Below are positions 16,161-24,059 of a stretch of 64,000 bases of DNA, piece by piece; the first letter of the stretch is position 1; every line of letters begins with the position of its first letter. Source of the stretch: Duncaniella sp. (lineage in GTDB: Bacteria; Bacteroidota; Bacteroidia; Bacteroidales; Muribaculaceae). The notes under the pieces were generated by a model. That model was given only the letters and a program-made list of their open reading frames with translations, was not told where the DNA came from and searched no databases. The translations under genes and the position numbers were made by a program. Where the stretch lies: positions 46,509-110,508 of the forward strand of contig JAMPEV010000002.1 in the NCBI GenBank assembly GCA_023664955.1, written 5' to 3'.

Positions 16161-16853
16161 TTAATTAGCGGCTTCATCATCCTCGGTAACAACTTCAAAC
16201 TCTTCATTGTCATCAACATTTTCCTCGGACGAGGTGATAGTGTCAGTTGGTTCTGTGCGCCGTGATCCACCCTGGCCGGGCTCGAATGAGTTGGCGGGGA
16301 AGATACCTGACACATTTCGGATGGCGTAGCGTGAGAGTTGTTCGTTGGAGTCAAAGCCATATCCCTCAAGCACTTTATCAGGTCGCTCGATGTGTATGAA
16401 CGAGTCAGAGTAAAGCTTGTGCTGACGTTGATCCCAAAATAGCTGATTGGTGAGGAATTTCTCATTCATCACGTTGGTAATATTGACATTACCGTCCAAT
16501 CGCCATATCTGCTTATTTTTTAGGTATGTGGCGGAGTCGGCGACAACAGTGGCCTCAGTGCGGAAAAATAGGTCAAACTTTTCGAGATGGATCCCATCAG
16601 GAAATCTCCAAAATGGCTCTTCAGCTTCATCATAAACATACCATATCGGTGTGGTGATTCGAAACCGTGTCACCCCGGAGTCGGAAATCAGTGTCTCCAC
16701 ATTGCGGGTGAGCATAGTAGGAGTATGCGCAGCGTCGATATTGGCCGTGGCAAGGGGATTGTCCTCCTTACATCCGGTAACAACTAACCCCATGGCGACC
16801 AATATAGTGGCTACCACAATGGGCAGGAGACGCATTTTGCAAAAGGAACTCAT
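16161..16853 (-). CDS. lptC: LPS export ABC transporter periplasmic protein LptC
   Basis: LptC is the bitopic inner-membrane part of the Lpt bridge that carries lipopolysaccharide to the outer membrane. The 230 residues include an N-terminal segment MRLLPIVVATILVAMGLVVTGC (in this protein a lipobox-like end) and the beta-jellyroll LptC/OstA domain (about 40-195), with ETLISDSGVTRFRITTPIW, FPDGIHLEKFD, ATYLKNKQIWRLDGNVNITN and KFLTNQLFWDQRQHKLYSD. The last 35 residues are acidic and disordered (SSEENVDDNEEFEVVTEDDE). The start ATG shares one base with the stop of the upstream outer-membrane protein gene (TAATG); an ATG at 16835 is an alternative. Confidence 0.88.
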   Translation of the reverse strand: MSSFCKMRLLPIVVATILVAMGLVVTGCKEDNPLATANIDAAHTPTMLTRNVETLISDSGVTRFRITTPIWYVYDEAEEPFWRFPDGIHLEKFDLFFRTEATVVADSATYLKNKQIWRLDGNVNITNVMNEKFLTNQLFWDQRQHKLYSDSFIHIERPDKVLEGYGFDSNEQLSRYAIRNVSGIFPANSFEPGQGGSRRTEPTDTITSSEENVDDNEEFEVVTEDDEAAN

Positions 16854-18094
16854 TAGCGAAGTTTGTTTTTGAGGAACCAGAGTCCGTTGAAGTTCACACC
16901 GAGTGTGATGTTGAAATATTGCTCCTTAAGTAGCGGATTAGGGGTGGCTTGACGGTTGTGGTACTCAAAGCCTACATTTACTATAGTTTTTGACGATGCG
17001 GTAGGCAGACCGAGACCTACTGAGAATCCGTAGTCTCTCACGTGATTATCCTCAATCATCATATAGTCACGATTGTAAAAACCTCCGGCACGGTAAGCTA
17101 CGCGGCGCAAATAGCTGCCACGGGGATCGGGGAGGTAGCTGAGACCGGCTGCCACTTTCCAACGGTTGTCAAACTTTGTGCCTGTGAAGTTCTCGATTTG
17201 TTCGTACTTGGCACTTGCCCAATTTTGGTAGGTAAAGTCCACCTCAGCTTGGAATTGTGAGTTCCAGTCATAGCTTAGACCAACGCCCCACGTCTCAGGG
17301 AGCGAGAATTTCCCTTTCAGGTTCACGAGTCCGGGCGCTATAGTGTCAGGTTGTGAATCCTGAGTAATATCCTGCTTGATTACGTATGTCTTACCAAGGA
17401 GTGATTTGGACGGTGAATATGTAACACCTACTGTCACACTGTTTTTGCGGCTGATATTGAGTTTATACTGGGCACCAAACTGCAGGTGGTAGTCCTTCAC
17501 TTCGAGAACCTGCTCGAAGAGAGTCTGATTGGCTGACGATGTGGTGGCATAAACATCATTGTAATTAGTGCCGAAAAGATAGGAAATGTTGGCACCTATA
17601 GAGAAGTTTTTGAATGGATTATAACCTGCTCCAATATAAAGCTGGTTGAGTCCGCCCACACCCTGGTGAGAGGAGTAGCCGTTCTTAATTTCCGAGCCGA
17701 AAGAGTAGCCCACCGATGAATATGGGAGAAGTCCGAAGCTCACACCAACGCGCTTTGATACAGGGAAAAGCATTGTGATATAGTCTATTCCTCCACCGAA
17801 GTCACGGTCGTTGCCGGTATTATCTTTGCGCCAGTAGAGCGACACATCTATACCCATGTCAAATAAGAATGTCAGGGAGTCTACGGAGGCGTATGAAGCA
17901 GGGTTCATGACATTTACCTGTCGTCCTGACTGCATAGCGTAACCCACGCCTCCCATCTGGCGCTGTGCCGAAGTGGCATTGTCGCGGAGAATGCCGTAGC
18001 CGAACTTCGAATACGGACTTGTTTCGTTTTGTGCTGTGATAGTGCTGACTGACATCAATGCGAGAGCCAGTGCTAAAATGAGTTTAATTTTCAT
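16853..18094 (-). CDS. outer-membrane beta-barrel protein (FadL/PorV-like)
   Basis: From the ATG at 18094 the product is 413 residues with a signal peptide (MKIKLILALALALMSVSTITAQ). An earlier in-frame ATG at 18142 would place 16 polar residues before it and overlap coaX deeply, so I reject it. The mature part starts NETSPYSKFGYGIL and carries many alternating aromatic beta strands ending in phenylalanine-rich GVNFNGLWFLKN, which is typical of OmpP1/FadL-like Bacteroidota barrels. It may take up hydrophobic compounds or be an assembly partner; function is not established. It lies between coaX (overlap of 11 bases) and lptC (overlap of one) in a conserved envelope operon. Confidence 0.8.
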   Translation of the reverse strand: MKIKLILALALALMSVSTITAQNETSPYSKFGYGILRDNATSAQRQMGGVGYAMQSGRQVNVMNPASYASVDSLTFLFDMGIDVSLYWRKDNTGNDRDFGGGIDYITMLFPVSKRVGVSFGLLPYSSVGYSFGSEIKNGYSSHQGVGGLNQLYIGAGYNPFKNFSIGANISYLFGTNYNDVYATTSSANQTLFEQVLEVKDYHLQFGAQYKLNISRKNSVTVGVTYSPSKSLLGKTYVIKQDITQDSQPDTIAPGLVNLKGKFSLPETWGVGLSYDWNSQFQAEVDFTYQNWASAKYEQIENFTGTKFDNRWKVAAGLSYLPDPRGSYLRRVAYRAGGFYNRDYMMIEDNHVRDYGFSVGLGLPTASSKTIVNVGFEYHNRQATPNPLLKEQYFNITLGVNFNGLWFLKNKLR

Positions 18095-18821
18095 TGTAAA
18101 GCAAAATTCTGTTAAGGCCTCTGCTTGCGAGATGCTCGTCAACTAATACATCGAAGCCGCAGAGGGATGCAAGGTGATGACCGCAGCCTCCCCCAAGCAC
18201 CACGACAGTGTCGGGCGGAAGCTGACTTTTATAGTATCTGATAGATGCCACAACACTGTATACAGCTCCGAGCCTCATGGCATCGGCGGTGTTTTTGCCC
18301 ATCAAGTTGCGGCATAAATCAGGGATATTCTCGGGGAAAGGGAGAAGAGGGAGATTGGCGGTGTAATTGTTCAAGGCTTTTAGCTCCATCACAATTCCGG
18401 GTGCGATGTTTCCACCTTGATACACGCCTTCGGCATCGACGTAATCGTAGGTTACGGCGGTTCCGGCATCGACCACAAGTATGTCTTTACCTTGGTGTTC
18501 ACTCCATGCTCCCACCGCTGCGGCCACGCGGTCGGCACCGAGTGTCAGGGGGGTCTCGTAATTAATACGGATGGGGAGTTTGGTGGAGGTGTTTAGGCGG
18601 TATACGCATCGCGCCAGATGGCTCAATTTGTTGATTACCGGTCCGTTGTTCTGCACCACTGAGCAGTAGATAGCCCCGTCGAGATGTCGGCGGTCCACAA
18701 ATTTCTCCAGACTTAAGGGTGTGAGCCGGGTCTCGATGGCTGTGTCAACGAGGTCGGTATTGTCCCAAAGCGCGATTTTAGCTTCGGTATTGCCTTGGTC
18801 GATAGTGAGATATTGTGACAT
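18084..18821 (-). CDS. coaX: type III pantothenate kinase
   Basis: CoaX phosphorylates pantothenate, the first step of coenzyme A synthesis; type III enzymes belong to the ASKHA fold, are not feedback-inhibited by CoA, and need a monovalent cation. The 245 residues carry YLTIDQGNTEAKIALWD at the N-terminus (phosphate loop), the central LGADRVAAAVGAW (pantothenate site) and VVDAGTAVTYDYV, and VVLGGGCGHHL near the C-terminus. It overlaps the next gene by 11 bases. coaD, a later enzyme of the same pathway, is encoded at 60519 in this window. Confidence 0.95.
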   Translation of the reverse strand: MSQYLTIDQGNTEAKIALWDNTDLVDTAIETRLTPLSLEKFVDRRHLDGAIYCSVVQNNGPVINKLSHLARCVYRLNTSTKLPIRINYETPLTLGADRVAAAVGAWSEHQGKDILVVDAGTAVTYDYVDAEGVYQGGNIAPGIVMELKALNNYTANLPLLPFPENIPDLCRNLMGKNTADAMRLGAVYSVVASIRYYKSQLPPDTVVVLGGGCGHHLASLCGFDVLVDEHLASRGLNRILLYNEN

Positions 18822-18880
18822 TACGGCGTGTGGTGGTGATTTGGCAACAAAATTACTAATTAACTGTCAATTTATCAGTG

Positions 18881-19234
18881 TCAGTTAACATTTTTTTGTC
18901 TGGGAATCAATATTGAAGTATAGAGGGTGATTACGCCTCCGGCCAAAGTGAAGGCAATCCAGTCCTTGCCGGGTAGAAACATGAACACTGCACCTACCAT
19001 GAAAATAATGCCTGTCCATATCTCCATACGCATCAATCGTCGCAAACGTAATGGTTCTTTTACGACAGGCATGATAATCTTTGCCGCCAAAAGGATTACA
19101 GCTCCTGCAGCATAAATATATTTCGCATAATCGGTCCCAAATCTCAAGAGAGGAAGGGCTGCCGCCGCCATGATGATTAGCAGACCTATGGGGGATAGAA
19201 TATTGGACCAGGTGGTACGTTTGGCTTTGCTCAT
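18881..19234 (-). CDS. small four-helix membrane protein
   Basis: A 117-residue hydrophobic protein from the ATG at 19234; an earlier ATG (19264) would overlap the septum gene by 23 bases. Four membrane helices are visible at about 12-28 (GLLIIMAAAALPLL), 35-53 (YIYAAGAVILLAAKIIM), 75-92 (WTGIIFMVGAVFMFLP) and 95-110 (WIAFTLAGGVITLYTSI), with a positive loop PLRLRRLMRME. It follows the FtsB/DivIC gene by seven bases and precedes coaX. I do not recognise a function. Confidence 0.75.
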   Translation of the reverse strand: MSKAKRTTWSNILSPIGLLIIMAAAALPLLRFGTDYAKYIYAAGAVILLAAKIIMPVVKEPLRLRRLMRMEIWTGIIFMVGAVFMFLPGKDWIAFTLAGGVITLYTSILIPRQKNVN

Positions 19235-19241
19235 TTTATGA

Positions 19242-19535
19242 TTATTGTTCGAATACGTAAACATCCTCGTCAGGATGCTGCATGTGATATTGTTCGCGGA
19301 CTATACGCTCCATTGTCTCCTTGTCGGTGTCGAGTAACTTATTCTGCCAGCGATAATAATCTAGGGTGTCAGTGGCGTCCTTGATTGCAGCCTGAAGCTC
19401 ATCAATGCGTCGCTCTTGCCCTACTGTGCGGAGCAGAGAGTTCTCGTTGAAAAACAACACAGCCGCTCCCACCACGATAGTGGCGAGCAACGTCAGTGAC
19501 AAGTATCGTTTGCACCATGCATAGAATTTATCCAT
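19242..19535 (-). CDS. septum formation initiator family protein (FtsB/DivIC-like)
   Basis: A 97-residue bitopic division protein: short cytoplasmic start, one membrane helix (about 12-29, LSLTLLATIVVGAAVLFF), then an extracytoplasmic coiled coil (NSLLRTVGQERRIDELQAAIKDATDTL) and the family end REQYHMQHPDEDVYVFE. FtsB/DivIC binds FtsL and FtsQ/DivIB and turns on septal wall synthesis. It is the first gene of a six-gene minus-strand run and has its own promoter at 19572-19602. Confidence 0.9.
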   Translation of the reverse strand: MDKFYAWCKRYLSLTLLATIVVGAAVLFFNENSLLRTVGQERRIDELQAAIKDATDTLDYYRWQNKLLDTDKETMERIVREQYHMQHPDEDVYVFEQ

Positions 19536-19571
19536 CTACTCAGAATGTGGTGTTAAGGGAGAAATAATATG

Positions 19572-19602
19572 CAAAGTTACTTTATTTATTTCAACGATGA
19601 AA
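19572..19602 (-). promoter_or_regulatory. promoter of the septum gene operon
   Basis: Minus-strand TTTC (19602-19599) and TAACTTTG (19579-19572) are 19 bases apart. Start near 19565, about 30 bases before the ATG at 19535. Confidence 0.6.
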
Positions 19603-19634
19603 GATTTTAGTAATTCTTCACAGAATAATTTACG

Positions 19635-19660
19635 TTAAAGCCGCCAATTAAAGCCGCCAA
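19635..19660. repeat. 13-bp perfect direct repeat, two units
   Basis: ttaaagccgccaa occurs at 19635-19647 and again, without a gap, at 19648-19660. It lies in the 233-base gap between the end of the xylan locus and the septum operon, directly beside the 9-bp repeat. Confidence 0.85.
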
Positions 19661-19661
19661 C

Positions 19662-19724
19662 GACTTTAGGAACTCTAAGAATGCCAAGGTCCCAAAGGTC
19701 GTTAAGGAGTTTAAGGAATTTAAG
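19662..19724. repeat. degenerate 9-bp tandem repeat, seven units
   Basis: Seven 9-base units in register: gactttagg, aactctaag, aatgccaag, gtcccaaag, gtcgttaag, gagtttaag, gaatttaag. Each ends in a pattern close to YYAAG. On the minus strand the unit reads like CTTAAANTC. Similar strings occur in gaps of other Bacteroidales genomes as far as I recall. It is downstream of the GH67 stop. The function is unknown; an mRNA 3' end element or a protein site is possible. Confidence 0.8.
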
Positions 19725-19768
19725 ATTTTATGATTTCTGATTATGCTTCGGTGTGGATGCTTGTTTGG

Positions 19769-21814
19769 TCAACGAAGGGAGTTAAGCAGTCGGAGGCCGG
19801 GAGCTTCGTAGTTTGTAATCCCTAATTTGATGTCCATCATGTCGCGAAGTGTGTGTACGGGAGGGGCTACATCCGAGGGGATAGGGAGGTTCGAAAATGT
19901 CTGGAAATAGGAAATGCAAGCATCTTTCCACCATTGTGCGTCACGAGCTTGTGTCATAAGTCTCTCTTGTACATCGGTGAAGATTTCAGGGTCAATATAT
20001 GGCTCTGCATTATTCCAAGTATTCTGATATCCAACCACTTTATCACATCCTCGCTGATATGCAATGCACATTTCATCCCATAATGTGAGTCCAGATTTAA
20101 GCTTCTTTGCCCAGGGAACATGATGAAACCAAAGCAGAAATTCTTTCGGGCAGCTGTCCATGTCGGATAACTGCGACCTCAGCGGCTCCGGATATTGCTC
20201 CACGGCATTACTTCCCGAAGGCGAACGGTCAAAGCCGATTCCCAAGCTATCAGCGCGGTGATAGTATTTCGGAAGCCAGTCGGGACGGGCGCCAGGTACG
20301 TCACACCATGGCTCGGGACCGTAATGGTGACCGAATGCAAATATATGATGCAGTCCGAGTGGCATCATGTAGTCAACTACTGCTTCGCGGCTTGACAATA
20401 GCATTTCCTTAAGACTTTCACGAATCTCAGCGGGTGTATTAACAGGGTCAGCCAATGTCTGCGCCAACCATTCATCCGCTATCTGAGCGGAGGTCAATTC
20501 CGGATTCCACGCTAAGCGGCCAAAGGCATACCAATTAGCTTGAGCTGCCGGATGTCCCGTCCAGTTGGTATCATCGCCGATATTTGCAACTCCGGCTACG
20601 GCTTTCAACGAGTAAGGGGATACATATTCATAGAATTCCTTCCACATCGTGGCAAGATAAGCAATGTGATTGGAGTGTCCGAGATATTCCTGTGTCACCT
20701 GAAACTCAACCATTTCAGAAGTCCGGGGCATTGCACCGAACAGTGGACTGTAAGGCTCGCGAGGCTGGAAATCCACAGGCCCATTTTTGATTTGGATTAT
20801 CACGTTAGGGTCAAATTGCCCGTCAAGGGGCTGAAATTCCATGTAAGCCTGCTTTGCACGGTCGGCATCGATAGGAGAATATACAAAAGAGCGCCACATC
20901 ACTATGCCTCCATGCGAAGCAAGTGCCCGAGCGAGCATATTGGCACCGTCGGCATGGGTGCGTCCAAAGTCCATCGGACCCGGTTGACCTTCAGAATTAG
21001 CCTTTACCAAGAACCCTCCAAAGTCGGGAATCAGTGCGTAAATCTCGTCAGTCTTCTTTTTCCACCAATTTCGCACTCCGGCATCAAGCGGGTCGGCGGT
21101 GGGAAGAGAATCGAGTGTCATCGGCGATGCGAAGTTTACTGAAAGATACACCTTTAAGCCGTAAGGCCGGAAAATATCGGCTATTGTCTTGATTTTTTCG
21201 AGATAACGGGACGTTAGGATTTGAGGGGAAGCATTGACGTTGTTAAGCACAGTGCCGTTAATGCCGATTGAAGCGTTCGCACGTGCATACTCCTCATAAC
21301 GAGGGGAAACATAGTCAGGAAGGGAGGTCCAGTCCCAAAGTGAACGACCGGCATACCCTCGCTCTACGGTGCCGTTGAGATTATCCCAATGATTGAGAAT
21401 GCGCAAATCAAAGGCCGGGGTTTCCACTAACCTTTCAGGAATTTCTAACCCGGAATCCACGAGACGAAGCAGGGCGAATGCTCCATATAAGGCACCAATG
21501 TCAGAACGTGAGAATATTGTAACCTTTTTTCCAGTACGTATAATTTCATATCCTTCCGTTCCGAGAGACTTGTCACCTTTTGTCGACACTTCGATTTCAT
21601 AGCCGCCCAATGACTGAACTGAAAGAATCTTCCTCGCCTCTTCGAGGGTTGGAGATAGTTTCTTGGAATCGAAGGTGACATTAGCCGCCTCAATATTAGA
21701 GCAAATGTCATGTAGAGATTTCAGCCACAACTCAGAGCCATCAGAAGCTTGAGCTTTAGGTGGTAAAATCGTAGTTAACAATAAGATAACAGGAAGTATA
21801 TGAAACCGTTTCAT
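19769..21814 (-). CDS. GH67 alpha-glucuronidase
   Basis: GH67 enzymes remove 4-O-methyl-glucuronic acid from the non-reducing end of xylo-oligosaccharides by inversion. The 681 residues have a signal peptide (1-23, ending AQAS), an N-terminal alpha/beta domain (to about 130), a TIM barrel, and a C-terminal helical domain. Catalytic residues are readable by alignment with the Cellvibrio enzyme at a constant offset of 17: acid Glu275 (KANSEGQPGP), bases Asp348 (IKNGPVDFQ) and Glu376 (VTQEYLGH). It is the last gene of the xylan locus, 12 bases after GH43, and prepares debranched oligomers in the periplasm. Confidence 0.97.
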   Translation of the reverse strand: MKRFHILPVILLLTTILPPKAQASDGSELWLKSLHDICSNIEAANVTFDSKKLSPTLEEARKILSVQSLGGYEIEVSTKGDKSLGTEGYEIIRTGKKVTIFSRSDIGALYGAFALLRLVDSGLEIPERLVETPAFDLRILNHWDNLNGTVERGYAGRSLWDWTSLPDYVSPRYEEYARANASIGINGTVLNNVNASPQILTSRYLEKIKTIADIFRPYGLKVYLSVNFASPMTLDSLPTADPLDAGVRNWWKKKTDEIYALIPDFGGFLVKANSEGQPGPMDFGRTHADGANMLARALASHGGIVMWRSFVYSPIDADRAKQAYMEFQPLDGQFDPNVIIQIKNGPVDFQPREPYSPLFGAMPRTSEMVEFQVTQEYLGHSNHIAYLATMWKEFYEYVSPYSLKAVAGVANIGDDTNWTGHPAAQANWYAFGRLAWNPELTSAQIADEWLAQTLADPVNTPAEIRESLKEMLLSSREAVVDYMMPLGLHHIFAFGHHYGPEPWCDVPGARPDWLPKYYHRADSLGIGFDRSPSGSNAVEQYPEPLRSQLSDMDSCPKEFLLWFHHVPWAKKLKSGLTLWDEMCIAYQRGCDKVVGYQNTWNNAEPYIDPEIFTDVQERLMTQARDAQWWKDACISYFQTFSNLPIPSDVAPPVHTLRDMMDIKLGITNYEAPGLRLLNSLR

Positions 21815-21826
21815 AATCGACCTTAA

Positions 21827-22819
21827 TTAAGAATTAGCGTCACCTTCTCCGTCAATCGGGAGAATGTGACCTTCGGCATCATAAATTAATTCGCATACTT
21901 TCAAACTTCTGAGCCAAGATTTGCCTCCTGAGGGGACGCTGTCATGATGGAAGAGATACCACTTACCATCATATTCTATAATGCTGTGATGAGTGGTCCA
22001 ACCTACCACAGGCGTGAGAATGACCCCCTGGTATACAAATGGTCCGTAGGGATTATCGCCTATGGCATAACATAGTAAGTGACTATCTCCGGTGGAATAG
22101 GAGAAATAATATTTTCCATTATATTTATGCACCCAAGACGCTTCAAAGAATCGATGCGGGTCATTGGCCTTTAAAGGCCTCCCCTCGGCATCAACTACTT
22201 GTATAGGGCGTGGGGCCTCTGCAAACTGAAGCATGTCCTCAGTAAGGCGTACACATCGGCTCGGGAGCGAAGGCTCCTCTCCCTCGGGAAGTTCGGCACA
22301 TTCCAGTGCCTTGTTATCGCGATAACGTTGAAGTTGTCCACCCCAAAGTCCGCCGAAATAGAGATAATATGCTCCGTTCTCTTCGAGCACGCAAATGTCC
22401 ATCGAATAGCTTCCGCGAATGGGATCAGGCTGGGGAATAAAAGGACCCTCCGGGCAGTCCGCTATGGCCACACCGATACGGAAGATGTCATTTTTATCTT
22501 TTAATGGGAAATAAAGGTAATATTTCCCATCTTTGACATTGCAATCGCAGTCCCAGAGCTGTCGACCGGCCCACGGTATATCGGCGATGTCCAGAGCTTT
22601 GCCATGGTCAATGACTTTGCCTGTCATAGGATTGCCGTCGATTGAGAGTACATGCATATCCCTCATCACATACTGGTCTCCGTTATCGTTTTCTACGTTT
22701 TCACACTCCCAGTCGTGGGAGGGGTATATGTATATTTTGCCATTGAATACGTGCACACTTGGGTCAGCCATATAGTCGGCAGGGAAGAGATATCTTTTTT
22801 TAGGCTTTAATAGATTCAT
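21827..22819 (-). CDS. GH43 beta-xylosidase/arabinofuranosidase, cytoplasmic
   Basis: A 330-residue single-domain five-bladed beta-propeller without a signal peptide, so it acts in the cytoplasm on short xylo-oligomers imported by the symporter two genes upstream. The catalytic triad of the family is visible: base Asp19 (YMADPSVHV), pKa modulator Asp141 (SYSMDICVL) and acid Glu226 (RFFEASWVHKYNGKYY). Length and sequence fit GH43 subfamily 1-like xylosidases of Bacteroides xylan loci. A perfect 14-bp palindrome lies 24 bases before its ATG, which may mark separate control of this gene and GH67. Confidence 0.93.
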   Translation of the reverse strand: MNLLKPKKRYLFPADYMADPSVHVFNGKIYIYPSHDWECENVENDNGDQYVMRDMHVLSIDGNPMTGKVIDHGKALDIADIPWAGRQLWDCDCNVKDGKYYLYFPLKDKNDIFRIGVAIADCPEGPFIPQPDPIRGSYSMDICVLEENGAYYLYFGGLWGGQLQRYRDNKALECAELPEGEEPSLPSRCVRLTEDMLQFAEAPRPIQVVDAEGRPLKANDPHRFFEASWVHKYNGKYYFSYSTGDSHLLCYAIGDNPYGPFVYQGVILTPVVGWTTHHSIIEYDGKWYLFHHDSVPSGGKSWLRSLKVCELIYDAEGHILPIDGEGDANS

Positions 22820-22842
22820 TTTTGAGTTGAGAATGAAACGTT

Positions 22843-22856
22843 ATTAACCGGTTAAT
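22843..22856. promoter_or_regulatory. operator-like palindrome before GH43
   Basis: ATTAACCGGTTAAT is a perfect 14-bp palindrome with the central CCGG or CG step common in operators of LacI- and GntR-type repressors. It lies in the 97-base gap between the second GH10 and GH43. No such repressor gene is in the window. Confidence 0.45.
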
Positions 22857-22916
22857 TATAAGGGATATAATTTTTATATGTTTTATAAATCCTATAAATC
22901 TTTAGAGTGTCAATTG

Positions 22917-24020
22917 TCAATTGCAAGAAATTTCCTCTTGCATGAATGGTTTGAGATTATAGTTGCGGTCAAAAAGAAGAGGATATTCTGTGCGGCCTTT
23001 CATTGGATGGTTATTTTTCCACGACACACCGTCATAGGTTCCCCAAGTGGTTACACGTGTTATCACATCAGAATGACGCTTGATAATGTCAAACACAGTG
23101 GTCATACGGTCATTCCATGCTTTAGAAACCGCTTCGGGGAGTCCGTCGGGATATGGATTCATAAGTTTGCTGAATGCAACACTGTCGGTCACATTAGCAC
23201 TCTGGTGTACTGTGGGAAGGGCGCTCATGTCCAATTCGGTAATCATAACATTGCACCCGGTTCCGGCATAAGCTTCAATTGATTTTTCAAACTCCTCAAA
23301 ATTGGGGTAGTCCATACCCATGTGTCCCTGCATGCCAATAGCGTCAATTCGCAATCCGCGTTGCTTCAGGTCGTTGACAATCTTCACGTAAGCCTCACGT
23401 TTCGCAGGATTGTTCATTGCATAATCATTGATATAGAGCTCGGCATCCGGGTCAGCCTCATGGGCATATTGAAAAGCTAAGGGTATGAACTCTTCACCAA
23501 GAATTTCATAGAATGGTGACTTTCGGTAAGAACCATCGTCCACGATTGCTTCATTCACCACATCCCAGCCCTTGACTTTCCCTTTGTAGCGAGTCATCAT
23601 AGTGGTGATATGATTGCGCATACGCTCCTTCAGCACCTCTGGCGTAACATAATTTCCCGCAGAGTCGAGAGGAAACCATGGCGCAAGTTGGGAATGCCAC
23701 ACGAGTGTGTGGCCGATGATTGCCATACCGTTATCCTCTCCGTATTTCACAAACTTATCAGCATCATCCCAAACATACACACCTTCTTCGGGATTAATCT
23801 CCGCGCTCTTCATGCAATTCTCAGCCACGATGGAGTTGAAGTGTAGTTTCAATATCGAATCAGCTTTGAGGTCAAGTCCATTTACATGGTCAGCATTGAT
23901 AGCGGCTCCGATTAGGAAATCATCTTTGAAATGGTCCTTTATAGTCGGCACATTTTCAGGAGTAGTCTGACAAGCCGCTGCAAGGATGGCAAGTGGAAGT
24001 AGATAATATATTTGCTTCAT
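22917..24020 (-). CDS. GH10 endo-beta-1,4-xylanase, lipoprotein
   Basis: A 367-residue single-domain GH10 retaining xylanase. The lipoprotein signal ends at Cys17 (LAAAC), so it is membrane-anchored. The TIM barrel runs from about 30 to 360 with [10 protein letters not shown], the HTLVWHSQ strand, acid/base Glu157 in DVVNEAI and nucleophile Glu262 in MITELDMS. It has no CBM, unlike the larger GH10 upstream in the same operon. It probably trims imported xylo-oligomers in the periplasm, but surface display cannot be excluded. It follows the symporter gene by 39 bases. Confidence 0.95.
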   Translation of the reverse strand: MKQIYYLLPLAILAAACQTTPENVPTIKDHFKDDFLIGAAINADHVNGLDLKADSILKLHFNSIVAENCMKSAEINPEEGVYVWDDADKFVKYGEDNGMAIIGHTLVWHSQLAPWFPLDSAGNYVTPEVLKERMRNHITTMMTRYKGKVKGWDVVNEAIVDDGSYRKSPFYEILGEEFIPLAFQYAHEADPDAELYINDYAMNNPAKREAYVKIVNDLKQRGLRIDAIGMQGHMGMDYPNFEEFEKSIEAYAGTGCNVMITELDMSALPTVHQSANVTDSVAFSKLMNPYPDGLPEAVSKAWNDRMTTVFDIIKRHSDVITRVTTWGTYDGVSWKNNHPMKGRTEYPLLFDRNYNLKPFMQEEISCN

Positions 24021-24059
24021 TATTATTGTTTTATAATTGGTTGATCTGCATTATTGAAA

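Noticed and set aside
19635-19724. Possible CRISPR array from short tandem repeats
   Set aside because: Units are 9 and 13 bases without spacers, and there are no cas genes.
20540-21142. 200-codon plus-strand open frame inside GH67
   Set aside because: Antisense shadow of a full-length GH67 with intact catalytic residues; no promoter or domain.
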